64,000 bases of DNA. Origin: an uncultured Algibacter sp. (lineage in GTDB: Bacteria; Bacteroidota; Bacteroidia; Flavobacteriales; Flavobacteriaceae). The notes beneath the pieces were generated by a model. That model saw only the letters and a program-made list of their open reading frames with translations, searched no databases and was not told the DNA's origin. The translations under genes were made by a program, and so were the position numbers. The stretch is taken from the NCBI RefSeq assembly GCF_947487605.1, contig NZ_CANKXK010000003.1, forward strand, positions 186,001 to 250,000. Direction: 5' to 3'. Shown here one piece after another: positions 5,715-16,817 of this stretch (the stretch's first letter is position 1; every line of letters starts with the position of its first letter).

Positions 5715-8700
5715 TTAATTACCAAAATTATACCTCAATGTAAACCCTGATCGAATCGTTGTTTGCGGAAATGCTGTAGAAATTGCATATTCAGAAAAAG
5801 CATAATCAAAATAAAATATCGCTGTTAGATTTTTGCTGAAAGCATAATCTGCAGAGTATTTTAATCCCCAAATAGTCTGTCCAGAAGTAACTTGATTATT
5901 CTCTAAATCTAAATATCTTATAATCGTTTTATTATCTCTTACAGAGATATCTGCCTTCATATTCAAATCACTTACTATACGTTTTTTAGGACCTGCTAAC
6001 TGCGATTTTATACGTACATCTTTTATTCTATAACCCAGACCTAAAACATACTCGTTTCCTAATATTTCTGTCATTAAATTATTATCGAAGCTAAGCGACA
6101 ATAATCTGTCTTTCTTAACCTCTGCTAATATCTTAATAGAATTTTTCATCTCCATATCAATTCTAATAAGTGGACTAAACATTTCTGTTAAATTGATATT
6201 ACTAAAAAGTGTTTCATTTTTATAATTTCCAGATTGATCTTTGGTTTCTGGAGCTTGACTATCATAATCTAAACTAAAATCTGGCTTCGTATAATCTAAG
6301 TTAGACTGAAACTGATTAATCGTATAATTAGAACGATATCCATGCGTTAATGAGAATCTTTTAAAACGTTTTTTAAACCAAGTAAACTTCATAAAGCCTG
6401 TATACTTTAAGTCCCAGTTTGGAATTGGCACATCTCTAAACGCCGTAGTTTTAACCTTACTTGCATCTTGACCTGAATAAGCTGCTAAAAATGCTGGCAA
6501 TAATACAGTTTGACTATTTTTTCCATAACCTCTTGGAAAACCATCAGCATCTACATCATTAACATCAGAGCCATTTTGTTGTGCCAACCTTCTCGCTATT
6601 ATTAATCTATTAGCTCTAAAATCATTAAAAGCATCAGATATTGTTTCATCACTTTTACTAAAGGCTGTTTTTATTAAAATGGTTGAAATATTAAAGTTTC
6701 CAAAAGTATTAGGTGTTAAAGATTCGTATTCTAATTGACCATTAACAGTGTTAACGCGATAATTTTCTGTGTAATTTTCAAAATAGGTTCTATTACCAAC
6801 TATATCAATTTTTAAATCTCTAAATGGCTCTAAGTTTGCAGATAAATCTAATTGTCTAGTTTGTGTTTCTGTGTATTGTTGATTAAACTCTGGAAACACT
6901 GTTAACCAGCCTCTTCTAGCTGCTAAATGTCGAATATCGCTTTGGCTACCAAAGGTATAACCTAAAGTAGGTTTTAGTGTTCCTACAAAACCTGGTGTTT
7001 GTAAATATCCTGGTAAGAATGTCCCATTATTTTCTGAATAATTTACTTGAATTCTCTTAATACTCGTTAAAATATCAATTCCTGCATTTAATATTTTAGT
7101 TCCAGACTTGGTTTTATTTTTTTTCTGATTGGTTGCAGCTTGATTGTTCAATTCTGGAGGACCAGGAGCAGCTCTTCTAGTTCTAGCGCCTCTAATAGGT
7201 TTTTTTACCAAGCCAATATATTTATACAACTTTTTCATATCTAAAGTTGAATTTATATTGTGCGTATTTGCGTTCTGAATGGTATTCCCCAAATCATAAG
7301 TTTGTCCATCAAGCTCTAGGTCCCCAAATAAATCAGATCCTTTTTGCCATTGGAAATCGCCACTATATTGATACGTTGCATCTAAAAAGCTAAAGGTTGG
7401 GATTTTACTAAATGGTAATTGATAACTAATCCCCAGTTGCTGTGTTTGCCTATTTGGATCCCCAACATCTAAGAAACCATCCCAGATATCAAGGTCGGGG
7501 TTTTGTTCTCCATTAATGATATTATCTTTAAAGTAGTTTCGAACAATATTATTGTTTGCAGCGGTAAAGTTTAACTGTAAAGCATCGGTTAAATTGTAAT
7601 TAATTGTGTATTGAAAATCGAAGGTGTAGTTTCTTCTAAATAATTCTTCTATACCAATATTCCCGCCACCTAAGTCTATTTCTCTAAATTTTTGTTTATT
7701 GAACTGTCTATTAATATCTGTATTAACTGTAAAACTCGTTGGCAGTAAATTAAAGTTAAAATCTTTTAGTATTTTCCAATATTTACCTTTAAACAGTGAA
7801 TCGTTCTTTTTAAAAGGCTCTACTTTTATTGGGTTGAAATTAAATGCATAATTAACCCCCGCACGTACGGTTTGATTCAATGAATTTTCAATTTCAAAAT
7901 CACGATGTTCAACTTTATTATAAGAATAATTTACGGTTAGATTTTCAACATCATAGAAGCGAGGTATAGCATCCTCGTTGGTTCTTATTTTTCTTACTCC
8001 AATAAAATTGATACTTTGTCTTTTGGTATAATCTTCCGACTGTTCTTTTATTCTTTCGCGTTCTTCGCTAGAATTGGCAGCATCTAATCTTGAATCTAGC
8101 GTTAAATCTTTATAAAACTGATCGTATTTTGGTGTTATTAACTCTTCACTTTGTGCATAATTGAATGGTAATTGAATTCCCCATTTTTTTGGTAATAATT
8201 GTCCAACATTTATATTGGTTACCACATCGTATTGTTGAACATCCTCTAAACTTCGTTGGCTAGGGCCTTGCTCTAAAGAACCAAACCCAGAGGTGCTTTG
8301 CCTTCCTGTAGCACTAATATTCATGAAATCTGCGATATTGGCATCCATACTAACTACGGCGGCCCAACCACCTTCGTTATCTAAATCTGATAAACGTAAT
8401 TCGTTAAACCATACTTCTGCACAAACATCATTATTACTCGTTCTGTTTTTAACACCAACCATCAATGTTCTAATATCTCCAAAGTTAGGATTTCCTCTTA
8501 TACCCACACGATGTTGGCCAATTACATAATCTGAAAATTCATCATTGGGTATTGGAATTATTTCATCACCTACAACATCGTAAAAAGTTGGATCTTCATT
8601 GGTTAACGTCATATCCGAAATTCCTTGCGCTTTAATCTTACCTAAAACTTCAATTGGTAAATTAATTTCATTTACATCTGGCCATAATTCTTCTCTAGAT

Positions 8701-11700
8701 ATTCCTGTAGACACTTGAAGTGGCACTTCAATTTGATAATAGTTTTCTGTTAGGTCGTTACCCATACGTATAAACCCAACTAACTCATCACTCGTTAAGT
8801 TTCCTGAGTCACCTGCTTCGGCATGCATAAACATTCTTAGGCGTTTATATTGACGCATATCGATATTAATATTTTTATATACTGCTTTAGAATCTTGAGC
8901 TTCTAAATTACACACGTTAACAACTAACGACTGTTCGTTTTGTTCAACAACTGTGTTATTATTAAATAATTCTTCTGGTTCTATACCTGGAGGTCTTTGA
9001 TAACTTCCTTCATTTTCAATAGTTCCTATAATCCCCACAGAAAAATCGGTTTGGGCATCATCTGGTGTTGCATCGTTTTTATCAAGTGCTTGTGTATAGC
9101 GTCTCCAATCACTTCTAACTAAATCCAACGTACCAAATCGGAATACCGTTTTTTCCGTAAACCCTTTAAGATAAACACGAGCGAAACGAATGGATCTAAA
9201 ATCTGTAATCCCACCATAACGCTTATATTCTGGAAAGGCTGGGTCATCAAATCTATCTAGCGGCACATTAACAGGAATTCTAACTTGATGCCATCTTACA
9301 GGTAATTCTTCTGTTTGACCAGGAACTGAACGTGTTTGAGCCTTAAAATCTGTCAAAAATTCTTTTAAGGGATTAGAGTCTGGTAAGTTTTCAAATTCGG
9401 CTATAGTTTTTGGTAAATGTTCAGGTTTAATCTCTAATACATACTCAAAATAACTATCAATCGTATTCATTGTATTATCACGATTGATATCTTCTACATC
9501 TGGTTGTGTATTAGCACCTCTATCTGTATTTGAAAACGTATCTGGTGTATTCCCTTGAACACCGTTATACTGTTTGTAACGTTCAAAAATATCTCCGGTT
9601 GCGTTTAAGAAATAGGTGTAATTATCGTTTGCTGGGTCAGGACCAAAATCGGTACCAAAAACAGCTGTTTCCTCGGCATCGTCGTAACCATCATAACCAA
9701 CGTCTTGATTATCACGTTCTTGCCCAGTAGTATCAAAAGCATAAATAAGTGATTGATTTTGTGGTACAACTGTCCCATAAGCTGTCGGTAACAATAAACT
9801 TACATCTCCGTCTTCTGGCAAACCATTTTCATAAATCTTTCTACCATCACGTACGACATCCTCGGATATATTCCCTAAGTTAAATACTAGCTTACCACCT
9901 GGATTATTAGATGTCCCTTGTCCATTTGGATTTTGAAACGGATCTTGTAACCAAAACTCAATATATTCCACATTGGCCTGTTCTAAATCGGTGGATGTTA
10001 GTTGACGTGTGATACCTGCCCAAGATTCCTCAGGATTATCTAGCCTACCGTCATTATTAGCATCAGATGTATTTATTGGCTCAAAATTATAAGGCCCTCT
10101 TTCATCTGGATAGTAAGCTAAATCTAAACTAAAAAGCACTGAGTTTTGACCTTGAACTAAATCTCTATTAGGAAATAATTCGTTTATAAAAATTCGACTG
10201 GTAAACAAATCAGATAAGTCATCATCACTTATATCATCAGGTTTTTGGCTACTGTAAAAAATAGGATCAATATTATACCAGTTAAGTAATGCTCTATCGT
10301 ATCCGTTGGTTGGTCCATTAACATCAAAAACATCTGTTCCATCAATTTGTAACGGTCTACTCGATAAAAACCAAGACTGCTGCGCTTTTAAATCTATAGC
10401 GTTTTGAGAACCTTCAAAATCATCGACATAGGAAGTTGCCTCACCATTCAAATTCGTTCCTTTAGGTGCTCCTGGAGCTAGATAAGCAAACTCCCCTCTA
10501 ACTGATACATTAGATTCAACATCTGTATCAATATTTGGTAATTTATTGGCTAATCTGGTTAAAAAAGGTACTTGTGTCGCATAATTTCCGTTGAACCCAA
10601 AAATAGTATTATTAATTGGCTCTGAACCATAATTAGCTTTTTGAGTAATAGGTCGTTCATTAAGGTTTAAAAGTGTCGCTCCTAAAACAAAATTTTCATT
10701 GAATTTATGCTCAACATTAATCCCTGTAAAACGTCTTGTTTGCTGACCGAATACCGCATTATTCTCTGTTGAAACATTTATTGGGGTATTGGAAGCTTTT
10801 AAGGCTTCATCTAAAATTTGAACTCTTCCCAATTGATAGTTTACTGTATAATCTATTCCTTCAACTAAAACCCTACCTCCTGCAGTTACCTTCACAGAAC
10901 CTCTAGGGACATTAAATGCTCCAATAGGAATACCATCACCACCGCTAGATTTATAGCGCCCTTTTAATTTGAACTTGTTCTTTTCAACCTCCTCCAAAGC
11001 AGCTGTTTTGGTGCTTTTATAAAGAATATCGTAAACATACTTTGCTTGATTCTCATTAAAGGTACTAGCTACATCATAGTCTTCACTTGGGCTAATTGAT
11101 AATTTATTAAATAGAAATTCTCCAAAAGGTTCTGCACTTGGAAAAATTATTTTTCCATTTTGAGGTAATACTGTAATACCAGGAACAAAGTCGAAAAAAC
11201 CATCACCGTTAGTCTGTGGATCGTTATTAAAATTCAACTTATCTAAATTAAACACCCTTAACAATGGAGACTCTTGAAGCCCTTTTTCATTAGGTGCTGG
11301 TGTTGGAAAAGGTGTTGTACCCACTGGGGTTATAAAATTTAAAGGCGATGCTTCGTTATAAAAAATATTTAATTTAAAATCGTCTTGACTTAGGTTAAAA
11401 GCACCTGTATCATAAATATTTTTCATCATTAAGTCCCAAACAGGTAACTCAACAGCAGTAACACTACTTTTTAATAGTTTAAGAACTAAATTAGAATTAA
11501 CCACTTGGGTTACTTGCCCTTGACCATTAGTTGTAACATCGGTTGCATTTACACCATCATTTGCAAACTCCCCAACTTGGTATACTTGACCACCAACGGT
11601 AAATTGAAAAGCTACCGCTAAAACCTCATCATTATTTAAACGTTGATTTAATGAAATATAACCTAATTCGGTATTTAAAATATATTCTTGCCCTTGAATA

Positions 11701-12989
11701 AGTTTTCTTGCGTTTTCTAATTTAGCGTAATCAAAACCTTCATTGGTATTAGGAACTGTTATAGCTTGTTGAACAGTTGCTACATCTCTAATAGCATCGG
11801 TTATTAAACCTATTGGGCCAATAGTGCTCGGGTCAAAATCATTATTACCATTGTCTGGAAATGCATTTGGGCCAACATTTACAAAATTTGCTGGTGGTGT
11901 CTGGAGTCCAATACGGTCTCCTTCACCTAAATCTTGAAGTGCTACAATGTTTCTAACATTCTCTGTTCTGTTACTTCTATTGGTTGTCCAAACTTCAATT
12001 CTTGTAATTTGCAACCCTTTAGTATCTAAATACGGATAGGTTTCTAGAGCCGAATCGTAGTTGTCTCTAAAATACTGGGCTAAAAAGAAGTGTCTGTTCT
12101 CATCATAATCTCTTATAAAAAGATCAAATTCTTCTAATGTTCCTCCTCCTTGCGACACCACAGAAGTCGATTGTGATTTTTGCTCAGAAAAAACACCCGT
12201 TACTGTAGTTCTACCAAATTGCAACTGTGCTTTAACACCAAATAAGCTTTGTGCACCGGTTATTAAAGAGCTATTAAGGGGCATACTTACATTACCAACC
12301 TCAATCTTTTGAATGATATCATCCTCGGTAGGCGTGTATTCTAATTTTATTAAATTTTGAAAATCGAAAGTTGACTGCGTGTCATAATTAGCTGTTACCT
12401 GAAGTCGCTCGCCAACTTTCCCTAGTAAACTTAGACTAATTCGTTGATCGAAATCAAAAGTAAAATTACTTCTATTTCTTGGCGAAAAAGACGGATTATC
12501 TTGTTGTGAAAACAACACACCTAAATCCATTTCTACAGAACCCTGAGGAATTACTTCAATGGTATTTCCTCCAAAAATAGATTCGAAAAAACCAGAATTC
12601 ACATAAAACTCTGGTAAAAGATTTTTTTGTGCATCTTCAGACCCTTCTTTCTTACCATCAAACGCAGCTATTTTTTCTAGGTAGTATTGCTTTAAGCTTT
12701 CTTTGGCTACTAATTCATAATATTCTTTAGGAGTTAGAATAACAGGGTAATTAATATCAAAATTTCCAACTTTCTCCGTATAAATATACCTGTCTGTTAA
12801 AGCATCGTATGTATATTTAGATTCAATACTATTAGGGTTAGGTGTTTTTATATTTCCTAAACTAAAACCTGTTTTAGTTGAATCTTGAGGGGTTTGCTGT
12901 GACCAAGCAGTACCAACAATCAAGAAAACAATAAATAGCGTAAGGTAATTTTTAATAGATATATACAAATTATGGTTAGTTGTATTCAA
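5715..12989 (-). CDS. sprA: SprA, giant outer-membrane translocon of the type IX secretion system
   Basis: At 2424 aa this is the size of SprA/Sov, the single-chain beta-barrel pore through which type IX secretion substrates cross the outer membrane in gliding Bacteroidota. It has a signal peptide (hydrophobic stretch to GTAWSQQ, about 12-32), a family-typical early region with NTIEVIPQGSVEMDLGVLF and RLQVTANYDTQSTFDF (about 140-210), many alternating beta-strand segments, and a C-terminal strand ending in TLRYNFGN. It is last in the maeB-ruvA-sprA order, starting 6 nt after ruvA. That order is conserved among flavobacteria as I recall. Adhesin and PorP genes in this window are likely clients or partners. 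Confidence 0.96.
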   Translation of the reverse strand: MNTTNHNLYISIKNYLTLFIVFLIVGTAWSQQTPQDSTKTGFSLGNIKTPNPNSIESKYTYDALTDRYIYTEKVGNFDINYPVILTPKEYYELVAKESLKQYYLEKIAAFDGKKEGSEDAQKNLLPEFYVNSGFFESIFGGNTIEVIPQGSVEMDLGVLFSQQDNPSFSPRNRSNFTFDFDQRISLSLLGKVGERLQVTANYDTQSTFDFQNLIKLEYTPTEDDIIQKIEVGNVSMPLNSSLITGAQSLFGVKAQLQFGRTTVTGVFSEQKSQSTSVVSQGGGTLEEFDLFIRDYDENRHFFLAQYFRDNYDSALETYPYLDTKGLQITRIEVWTTNRSNRTENVRNIVALQDLGEGDRIGLQTPPANFVNVGPNAFPDNGNNDFDPSTIGPIGLITDAIRDVATVQQAITVPNTNEGFDYAKLENARKLIQGQEYILNTELGYISLNQRLNNDEVLAVAFQFTVGGQVYQVGEFANDGVNATDVTTNGQGQVTQVVNSNLVLKLLKSSVTAVELPVWDLMMKNIYDTGAFNLSQDDFKLNIFYNEASPLNFITPVGTTPFPTPAPNEKGLQESPLLRVFNLDKLNFNNDPQTNGDGFFDFVPGITVLPQNGKIIFPSAEPFGEFLFNKLSISPSEDYDVASTFNENQAKYVYDILYKSTKTAALEEVEKNKFKLKGRYKSSGGDGIPIGAFNVPRGSVKVTAGGRVLVEGIDYTVNYQLGRVQILDEALKASNTPINVSTENNAVFGQQTRRFTGINVEHKFNENFVLGATLLNLNERPITQKANYGSEPINNTIFGFNGNYATQVPFLTRLANKLPNIDTDVESNVSVRGEFAYLAPGAPKGTNLNGEATSYVDDFEGSQNAIDLKAQQSWFLSSRPLQIDGTDVFDVNGPTNGYDRALLNWYNIDPIFYSSQKPDDISDDDLSDLFTSRIFINELFPNRDLVQGQNSVLFSLDLAYYPDERGPYNFEPINTSDANNDGRLDNPEESWAGITRQLTSTDLEQANVEYIEFWLQDPFQNPNGQGTSNNPGGKLVFNLGNISEDVVRDGRKIYENGLPEDGDVSLLLPTAYGTVVPQNQSLIYAFDTTGQERDNQDVGYDGYDDAEETAVFGTDFGPDPANDNYTYFLNATGDIFERYKQYNGVQGNTPDTFSNTDRGANTQPDVEDINRDNTMNTIDSYFEYVLEIKPEHLPKTIAEFENLPDSNPLKEFLTDFKAQTRSVPGQTEELPVRWHQVRIPVNVPLDRFDDPAFPEYKRYGGITDFRSIRFARVYLKGFTEKTVFRFGTLDLVRSDWRRYTQALDKNDATPDDAQTDFSVGIIGTIENEGSYQRPPGIEPEELFNNNTVVEQNEQSLVVNVCNLEAQDSKAVYKNINIDMRQYKRLRMFMHAEAGDSGNLTSDELVGFIRMGNDLTENYYQIEVPLQVSTGISREELWPDVNEINLPIEVLGKIKAQGISDMTLTNEDPTFYDVVGDEIIPIPNDEFSDYVIGQHRVGIRGNPNFGDIRTLMVGVKNRTSNNDVCAEVWFNELRLSDLDNEGGWAAVVSMDANIADFMNISATGRQSTSGFGSLEQGPSQRSLEDVQQYDVVTNINVGQLLPKKWGIQLPFNYAQSEELITPKYDQFYKDLTLDSRLDAANSSEERERIKEQSEDYTKRQSINFIGVRKIRTNEDAIPRFYDVENLTVNYSYNKVEHRDFEIENSLNQTVRAGVNYAFNFNPIKVEPFKKNDSLFKGKYWKILKDFNFNLLPTSFTVNTDINRQFNKQKFREIDLGGGNIGIEELFRRNYTFDFQYTINYNLTDALQLNFTAANNNIVRNYFKDNIINGEQNPDLDIWDGFLDVGDPNRQTQQLGISYQLPFSKIPTFSFLDATYQYSGDFQWQKGSDLFGDLELDGQTYDLGNTIQNANTHNINSTLDMKKLYKYIGLVKKPIRGARTRRAAPGPPELNNQAATNQKKNKTKSGTKILNAGIDILTSIKRIQVNYSENNGTFLPGYLQTPGFVGTLKPTLGYTFGSQSDIRHLAARRGWLTVFPEFNQQYTETQTRQLDLSANLEPFRDLKIDIVGNRTYFENYTENYRVNTVNGQLEYESLTPNTFGNFNISTILIKTAFSKSDETISDAFNDFRANRLIIARRLAQQNGSDVNDVDADGFPRGYGKNSQTVLLPAFLAAYSGQDASKVKTTAFRDVPIPNWDLKYTGFMKFTWFKKRFKRFSLTHGYRSNYTINQFQSNLDYTKPDFSLDYDSQAPETKDQSGNYKNETLFSNINLTEMFSPLIRIDMEMKNSIKILAEVKKDRLLSLSFDNNLMTEILGNEYVLGLGYRIKDVRIKSQLAGPKKRIVSDLNMKADISVRDNKTIIRYLDLENNQVTSGQTIWGLKYSADYAFSKNLTAIFYFDYAFSEYAISTAFPQTTIRSGFTLRYNFGN

Positions 12990-12995
12990 AATTTA

Positions 12996-13577
12996 TTATA
13001 AGTTTTTTAAAGCTTCTTTAATAATAGTTTCGACATTGGCATCTGGTTGTGCTATCATAATTTTATCCACAACACGTTCAGCCTGCTTTTTTGCAAAACC
13101 AAGAACCTCTAATGCAGATAACGCTTCATCTTTACTGGTATTGTCTTTAGAAACAGAAACTTCATCAATATCATAAATCTTTAAGATTTTATCCTTCAAA
13201 TCAATAATAACACGTTGTGCTGTTTTTGCGCCAATACCTTTTATTGATTGAATTAAAGCTACATCGCTAGATGCAATGCCTTCCCGAACTTGTTTTGGTG
13301 TTAACGATGAGAGCATCGTTCTTGCAATACTAGAACCTATACCACTAACAGAAATTAATAGTCTAAAAATTTCGCGTTCAGCCAGAGATGAAAACCCATA
13401 AAGTGTGTGTGAATCTTCTTTTACCTGAAGATGTGTATACAATTTTAAAAAATCGTTATCTGGAATTTGAGAGTATGTATGTAATGAAATATTTAACATA
13501 TACCCCACTCCATTACAATCTATAACAACATGTGTCGGATTTTTTTCCGAAAGTTTTCCCTGAATATGTGTTATCAT
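12996..13577 (-). CDS. ruvA: Holliday junction branch migration protein RuvA
   Basis: A 193-aa RuvA with the N-terminal OB fold (MITHIQGKLSEKNPTHVVIDCNGVGYML), two helix-hairpin-helix motifs (ISVSGIGSSIARTML and IQSIKGIGAKTAQRVIIDL) and the C-terminal three-helix RuvB-binding domain (SALEVLGFAKKQAERVVDK). RuvA tetramers hold the Holliday junction while RuvB pumps DNA. Its partner ruvB is about 18 kb away at 31142-32164, not adjacent. It lies 51 nt after maeB and 6 nt before sprA. Confidence 0.96.
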   Translation of the reverse strand: MITHIQGKLSEKNPTHVVIDCNGVGYMLNISLHTYSQIPDNDFLKLYTHLQVKEDSHTLYGFSSLAEREIFRLLISVSGIGSSIARTMLSSLTPKQVREGIASSDVALIQSIKGIGAKTAQRVIIDLKDKILKIYDIDEVSVSKDNTSKDEALSALEVLGFAKKQAERVVDKIMIAQPDANVETIIKEALKNL

Positions 13578-13628
13578 TTAGAGCAATTCGTTAACAAACC
13601 AAATGTAATAAAATTATTTACACTAGTC

Positions 13629-15926
13629 CTACTTAGTCTGCCCCTTTTCTTCTTCCCACTTTTCTTTATACTGTGCATCAATAACCGCAATCGCCGTCAT
13701 GTTTACAATTTCATCTACACTCGCACCCAATTGAAGTATATGAACGGGTTTACGCATACCCATCATAATTGGTCCAATAGAATCTGCTTCATTTAATTCT
13801 TTTAGTAACTTATACGTGATATTTGCAGCATCTAAATTAGGAAATATCAAGGCGTTAACCTTCTTACCAACTAATTTTGAGAAAGGGAATTTTTCACGCA
13901 GCATCTCATCATTTAATGCAAAATCTGTTTGTAACTCACCATCTACATCTAAACTAGGAAAATGACGATGCAAATAAGAAACAGCCTCTCGTACTTTAGA
14001 AGCTTTTTCATGATCGGAAGACCCAAAATTGGAATACGATATCATTGCCATAACTGGATTCATACCAAACATTTTAATAACCTGCGCGGTCATTTGTGTG
14101 ATTTTGGTTAAATCTTTAGCCGTTGGATCGATATTGATGGATGTATCACTTAAAAATAACGGCCCTCGTTTAGTCATCATAACATTGGTAGTCGCTATCC
14201 TAGTAGCACCATGAGCCATTCCTACTAATTCCAACATTGGTTTTACAACCGAAGGATAATTACGAGAATATCCTGAAATAAGCGCATCGGCGTCACCTTC
14301 ATTAACCATCATTGCAGCAAAGTAATTACGTTCACGCATTAAACGTTGTGAAGAATAATATGTTACGCCTCTTCTTTTTCTTTGCTCCCAATGAACCTTA
14401 GCATATTTATTTTTAACATCATTTTGTTCATCTGTTTTAGGGTCTATAATTGGAACATCTGCATCAAATTCAATTTCTTTCATCAGACTTTTTATGGTTT
14501 CCTTTCGTCCCAATAAAATAGGAAACGCAATGCCTTCATCATAAACAATTTGTGCCGCTTTTAGAACAGCAAGTTGGTCTGCTTCAGCAAAGACAACTCG
14601 TTTAGGATCTAATTTTGCTCTATTAAGCAGTAAGCGTACTAATTTATTGTCTGAACCTAAACGCTCTCTAAGACTATCTTTATATTTCTCCCAATCGGTA
14701 ATAGACTCTTTAGCAACACCACTTTCCATAGCTGCCTTGGCTACCGCTGGAGGAACTTCTGCAATTAACCTTGGGTCAAATGGCTTTGGTATTATATAAT
14801 CTTTACCAAAAGCAAGTCGCGTTTCACCATAGGCTATATTAACCTGCTCTGGAACTGGCTCTTTGGCCAATTTGGCTAGTGCTTTTACGGCTGCCATTTT
14901 CATGGCTTCATTAATTTTTGTTGCACGAACATCTAATGCGCCTCTAAAAATAAAAGGGAAACCTAATACATTATTAACTTGGTTAGGATGATCGCTACGC
15001 CCCGTAGCCATAATAACATCCTTTCGAGCTGCAATGGCTAAATCGTATTTTATTTCTGGATTTGGATTAGCCATAGCAAATACAATAGGGTTTTTCGCCA
15101 TAACCTTCAACATATCTTGCGATACAATATCTGCCATAGAAAGTCCAATAAACACATCGGCTCCTATCATGGCTTCTTCTAGAGTATCTATTTTTCTGTG
15201 TGTAGCAAATTCAGCTTTTTCCTTAGTTAGATTATCTCTATCGTCCCTAATCACACCTTTACTATCTAGCATGACCATGTTTTTTCGATTTGCTCCACAG
15301 GCTTGATATAGCCGTGAGCAAGAAATAGCTGCAGCTCCAGCTCCACTAATAACTATTTTTACATCACTAATGTTTTTATCTGCAAGCTCAACGGCGTTCA
15401 ACAATGCTGCAGCAGAAATAATTGCTGTACCATGCTGGTCATCATGCATTACAGGAATATCTAACTCTTCCTTTAAGCGTCTTTCAATTTCGAATGCTTC
15501 GGGAGCTTTAATATCTTCAAGATTAATCCCTCCAAAAGTTGGTGCTATATTTTTTACGGTTTCAATGAATTCATCGACATTTTCAGTATCTACTTCAATA
15601 TCAAACACATCAATATCAGCGAAGATTTTAAACAGTAAGCCTTTACCTTCCATTACAGGTTTTGAAGCTTCTGGGCCAATATTTCCTAAACCTAAAACAG
15701 CCGTTCCGTTAGAAATTACTGCTACTAAATTACCTTTAGCTGTATATTTATAAGCGTTGTTTTTGTCTTTTTCAATCTCCAAACAAGGCTCTGCTACACC
15801 AGGAGAGTATGCTAAAGATAAATCTCTTTGGCTTGCATATTTTTTGGTTGGAACTACTTTTATTTTACCAGGAGTTGGTTTTGCGTGATATATAAGGGCT
15901 TCGCGTCTTTTACTTTCTTCACTCAT
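13629..15926 (-). CDS. maeB: NADP-dependent malic enzyme with phosphotransacetylase-like C-terminal domain
   Basis: A 765-aa MaeB-type enzyme that oxidatively decarboxylates malate to pyruvate and makes NADPH. Residues 1-430 hold the malic enzyme module: SLAYSPGVAEPC near 35-45, the catalytic region VMHDDQHGTAIISAAALLNA, and the nucleotide-binding GAGAAAISCSRLYQ. Residues 430-765 resemble phosphate acetyltransferase (VFAEADQLAVLKAAQIV...MISYSNFGSSDH). In this family that domain is regulatory, responding to acetyl-CoA. It is first in the maeB-ruvA-sprA group and has a good promoter just upstream. Confidence 0.95.
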   Translation of the reverse strand: MSEESKRREALIYHAKPTPGKIKVVPTKKYASQRDLSLAYSPGVAEPCLEIEKDKNNAYKYTAKGNLVAVISNGTAVLGLGNIGPEASKPVMEGKGLLFKIFADIDVFDIEVDTENVDEFIETVKNIAPTFGGINLEDIKAPEAFEIERRLKEELDIPVMHDDQHGTAIISAAALLNAVELADKNISDVKIVISGAGAAAISCSRLYQACGANRKNMVMLDSKGVIRDDRDNLTKEKAEFATHRKIDTLEEAMIGADVFIGLSMADIVSQDMLKVMAKNPIVFAMANPNPEIKYDLAIAARKDVIMATGRSDHPNQVNNVLGFPFIFRGALDVRATKINEAMKMAAVKALAKLAKEPVPEQVNIAYGETRLAFGKDYIIPKPFDPRLIAEVPPAVAKAAMESGVAKESITDWEKYKDSLRERLGSDNKLVRLLLNRAKLDPKRVVFAEADQLAVLKAAQIVYDEGIAFPILLGRKETIKSLMKEIEFDADVPIIDPKTDEQNDVKNKYAKVHWEQRKRRGVTYYSSQRLMRERNYFAAMMVNEGDADALISGYSRNYPSVVKPMLELVGMAHGATRIATTNVMMTKRGPLFLSDTSINIDPTAKDLTKITQMTAQVIKMFGMNPVMAMISYSNFGSSDHEKASKVREAVSYLHRHFPSLDVDGELQTDFALNDEMLREKFPFSKLVGKKVNALIFPNLDAANITYKLLKELNEADSIGPIMMGMRKPVHILQLGASVDEIVNMTAIAVIDAQYKEKWEEEKGQTK

Positions 15927-16235
15927 ATGGATTAAATTATATAGACTAACAAATATAGCAATCCTATTAAGGAAACAACTACTCTTTTAAAAAATTGATG
16001 TTTCTTTTTAAGCCTGAATAATATTAATACTTAATGTAAAAACTTAAACGTCATTGTTTCTTTAAACTCTCCTTAATTAGGTTTAATCCTAACCTTTTTA
16101 GAAATTAAGTCTACCCTTAAATATGCAAAAGCATTTTTATTTCACCAAATTAAATCTATCCTTAGATTATAAAACACCAAACTAGTAGTTCATTATTTTC
16201 AATTTATCGAAAAAACTATGGATGAATTTGCAACT
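15927..16235. other. Gene-free spacer between maeB and the Nudix gene
   Basis: These 309 nt hold the maeB promoter at 15950-15978 and no convincing open reading frame. A short inverted repeat TTAGG/CCTAA lies near 16077-16092 (5-bp arms, weak). The Nudix gene ends at the right side, so any terminator for it would be here; none with a clear GC stem and T-run was seen. Confidence 0.5.
15950..15978 (-). promoter_or_regulatory. maeB promoter
   Basis: On the minus strand TTG (15978-15976), 18 nt, then TATATTTG (15957-15950) match the Bacteroidota housekeeping consensus fully. The maeB ATG follows after a leader of about 20 nt. Confidence 0.65.
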
Positions 16236-16817
16236 TTAAAGAATTCCTTTAATTTGAATATACTGTAATAGCATTATTGTTTTTCCATCTTTAATTTCCC
16301 CATTTTCTATCATTTCTATCGCATTATCAATTTTCAATTCCAAGACCTCAATTTCCTCTTGTTCGTCTTCGACTCCACCACCTTCAGAGACTTTCATTGA
16401 GTCTTTATATTCAGCAATAAAAAAATAAACAATTTCAGTTACAGAGCCAGGGGACATATATGCTTCGAACACCTTCTCCACGGATGAAATTTCATATCCA
16501 GTTTCTTCTTGTGTTTCTCTATGAATACATTCGGTCGCATTTTCTTTGCTCAAAAGTCCAGCGCAAGTTTCTATTAGCATTCCAGTTTCATTACCATTAA
16601 CATAAGTTGGCATCCGAAACTGTCTTGTGAGTATTACTGTTGACCTTTCCTTATTGTAAAGAAGTATTGTTGAACCATTTCCTCTATCATAGGCTTCCCT
16701 ACTTTGTGTTTCCCAACTCCCATCCTTCTTTAAATAATCAAAAGTGACTTTTCTTAAAGTATACCAATTGTCAGAAAGAACTTCAGTTTTTAAATTGCGG
16801 ACTTTATTATTTTGCAC
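16236..16817 (-). CDS. Nudix hydrolase, NudK-like (GDP-mannose/ADP-ribose class)
   Basis: A 193-aa Nudix protein. The core of the Nudix box is RETQEETGY (about 101-109), preceded by the family-typical ETCAGLL. The [15 protein letters not shown] segment is typical of NudK/ADP-ribose pyrophosphatases. The glutamate expected six residues after the box glycine is replaced (GLLSKEN), although nearby glutamates may compensate. It would hydrolyse a nucleoside diphosphate sugar; the substrate is not certain. Its start overlaps the end of the DUF4406 gene by 11 nt, indicating one transcript and perhaps a shared nucleotide-metabolism role. Confidence 0.87.
   Translation of the reverse strand: MQNNKVRNLKTEVLSDNWYTLRKVTFDYLKKDGSWETQSREAYDRGNGSTILLYNKERSTVILTRQFRMPTYVNGNETGMLIETCAGLLSKENATECIHRETQEETGYEISSVEKVFEAYMSPGSVTEIVYFFIAEYKDSMKVSEGGGVEDEQEEIEVLELKIDNAIEMIENGEIKDGKTIMLLQYIQIKGIL

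Noticed and set aside
13530-13796. Plus-strand open frame of 88 codons across the ruvA-maeB junction
   Set aside because: It is antisense to two clear genes with no start signal or recognisable protein; a shadow frame.
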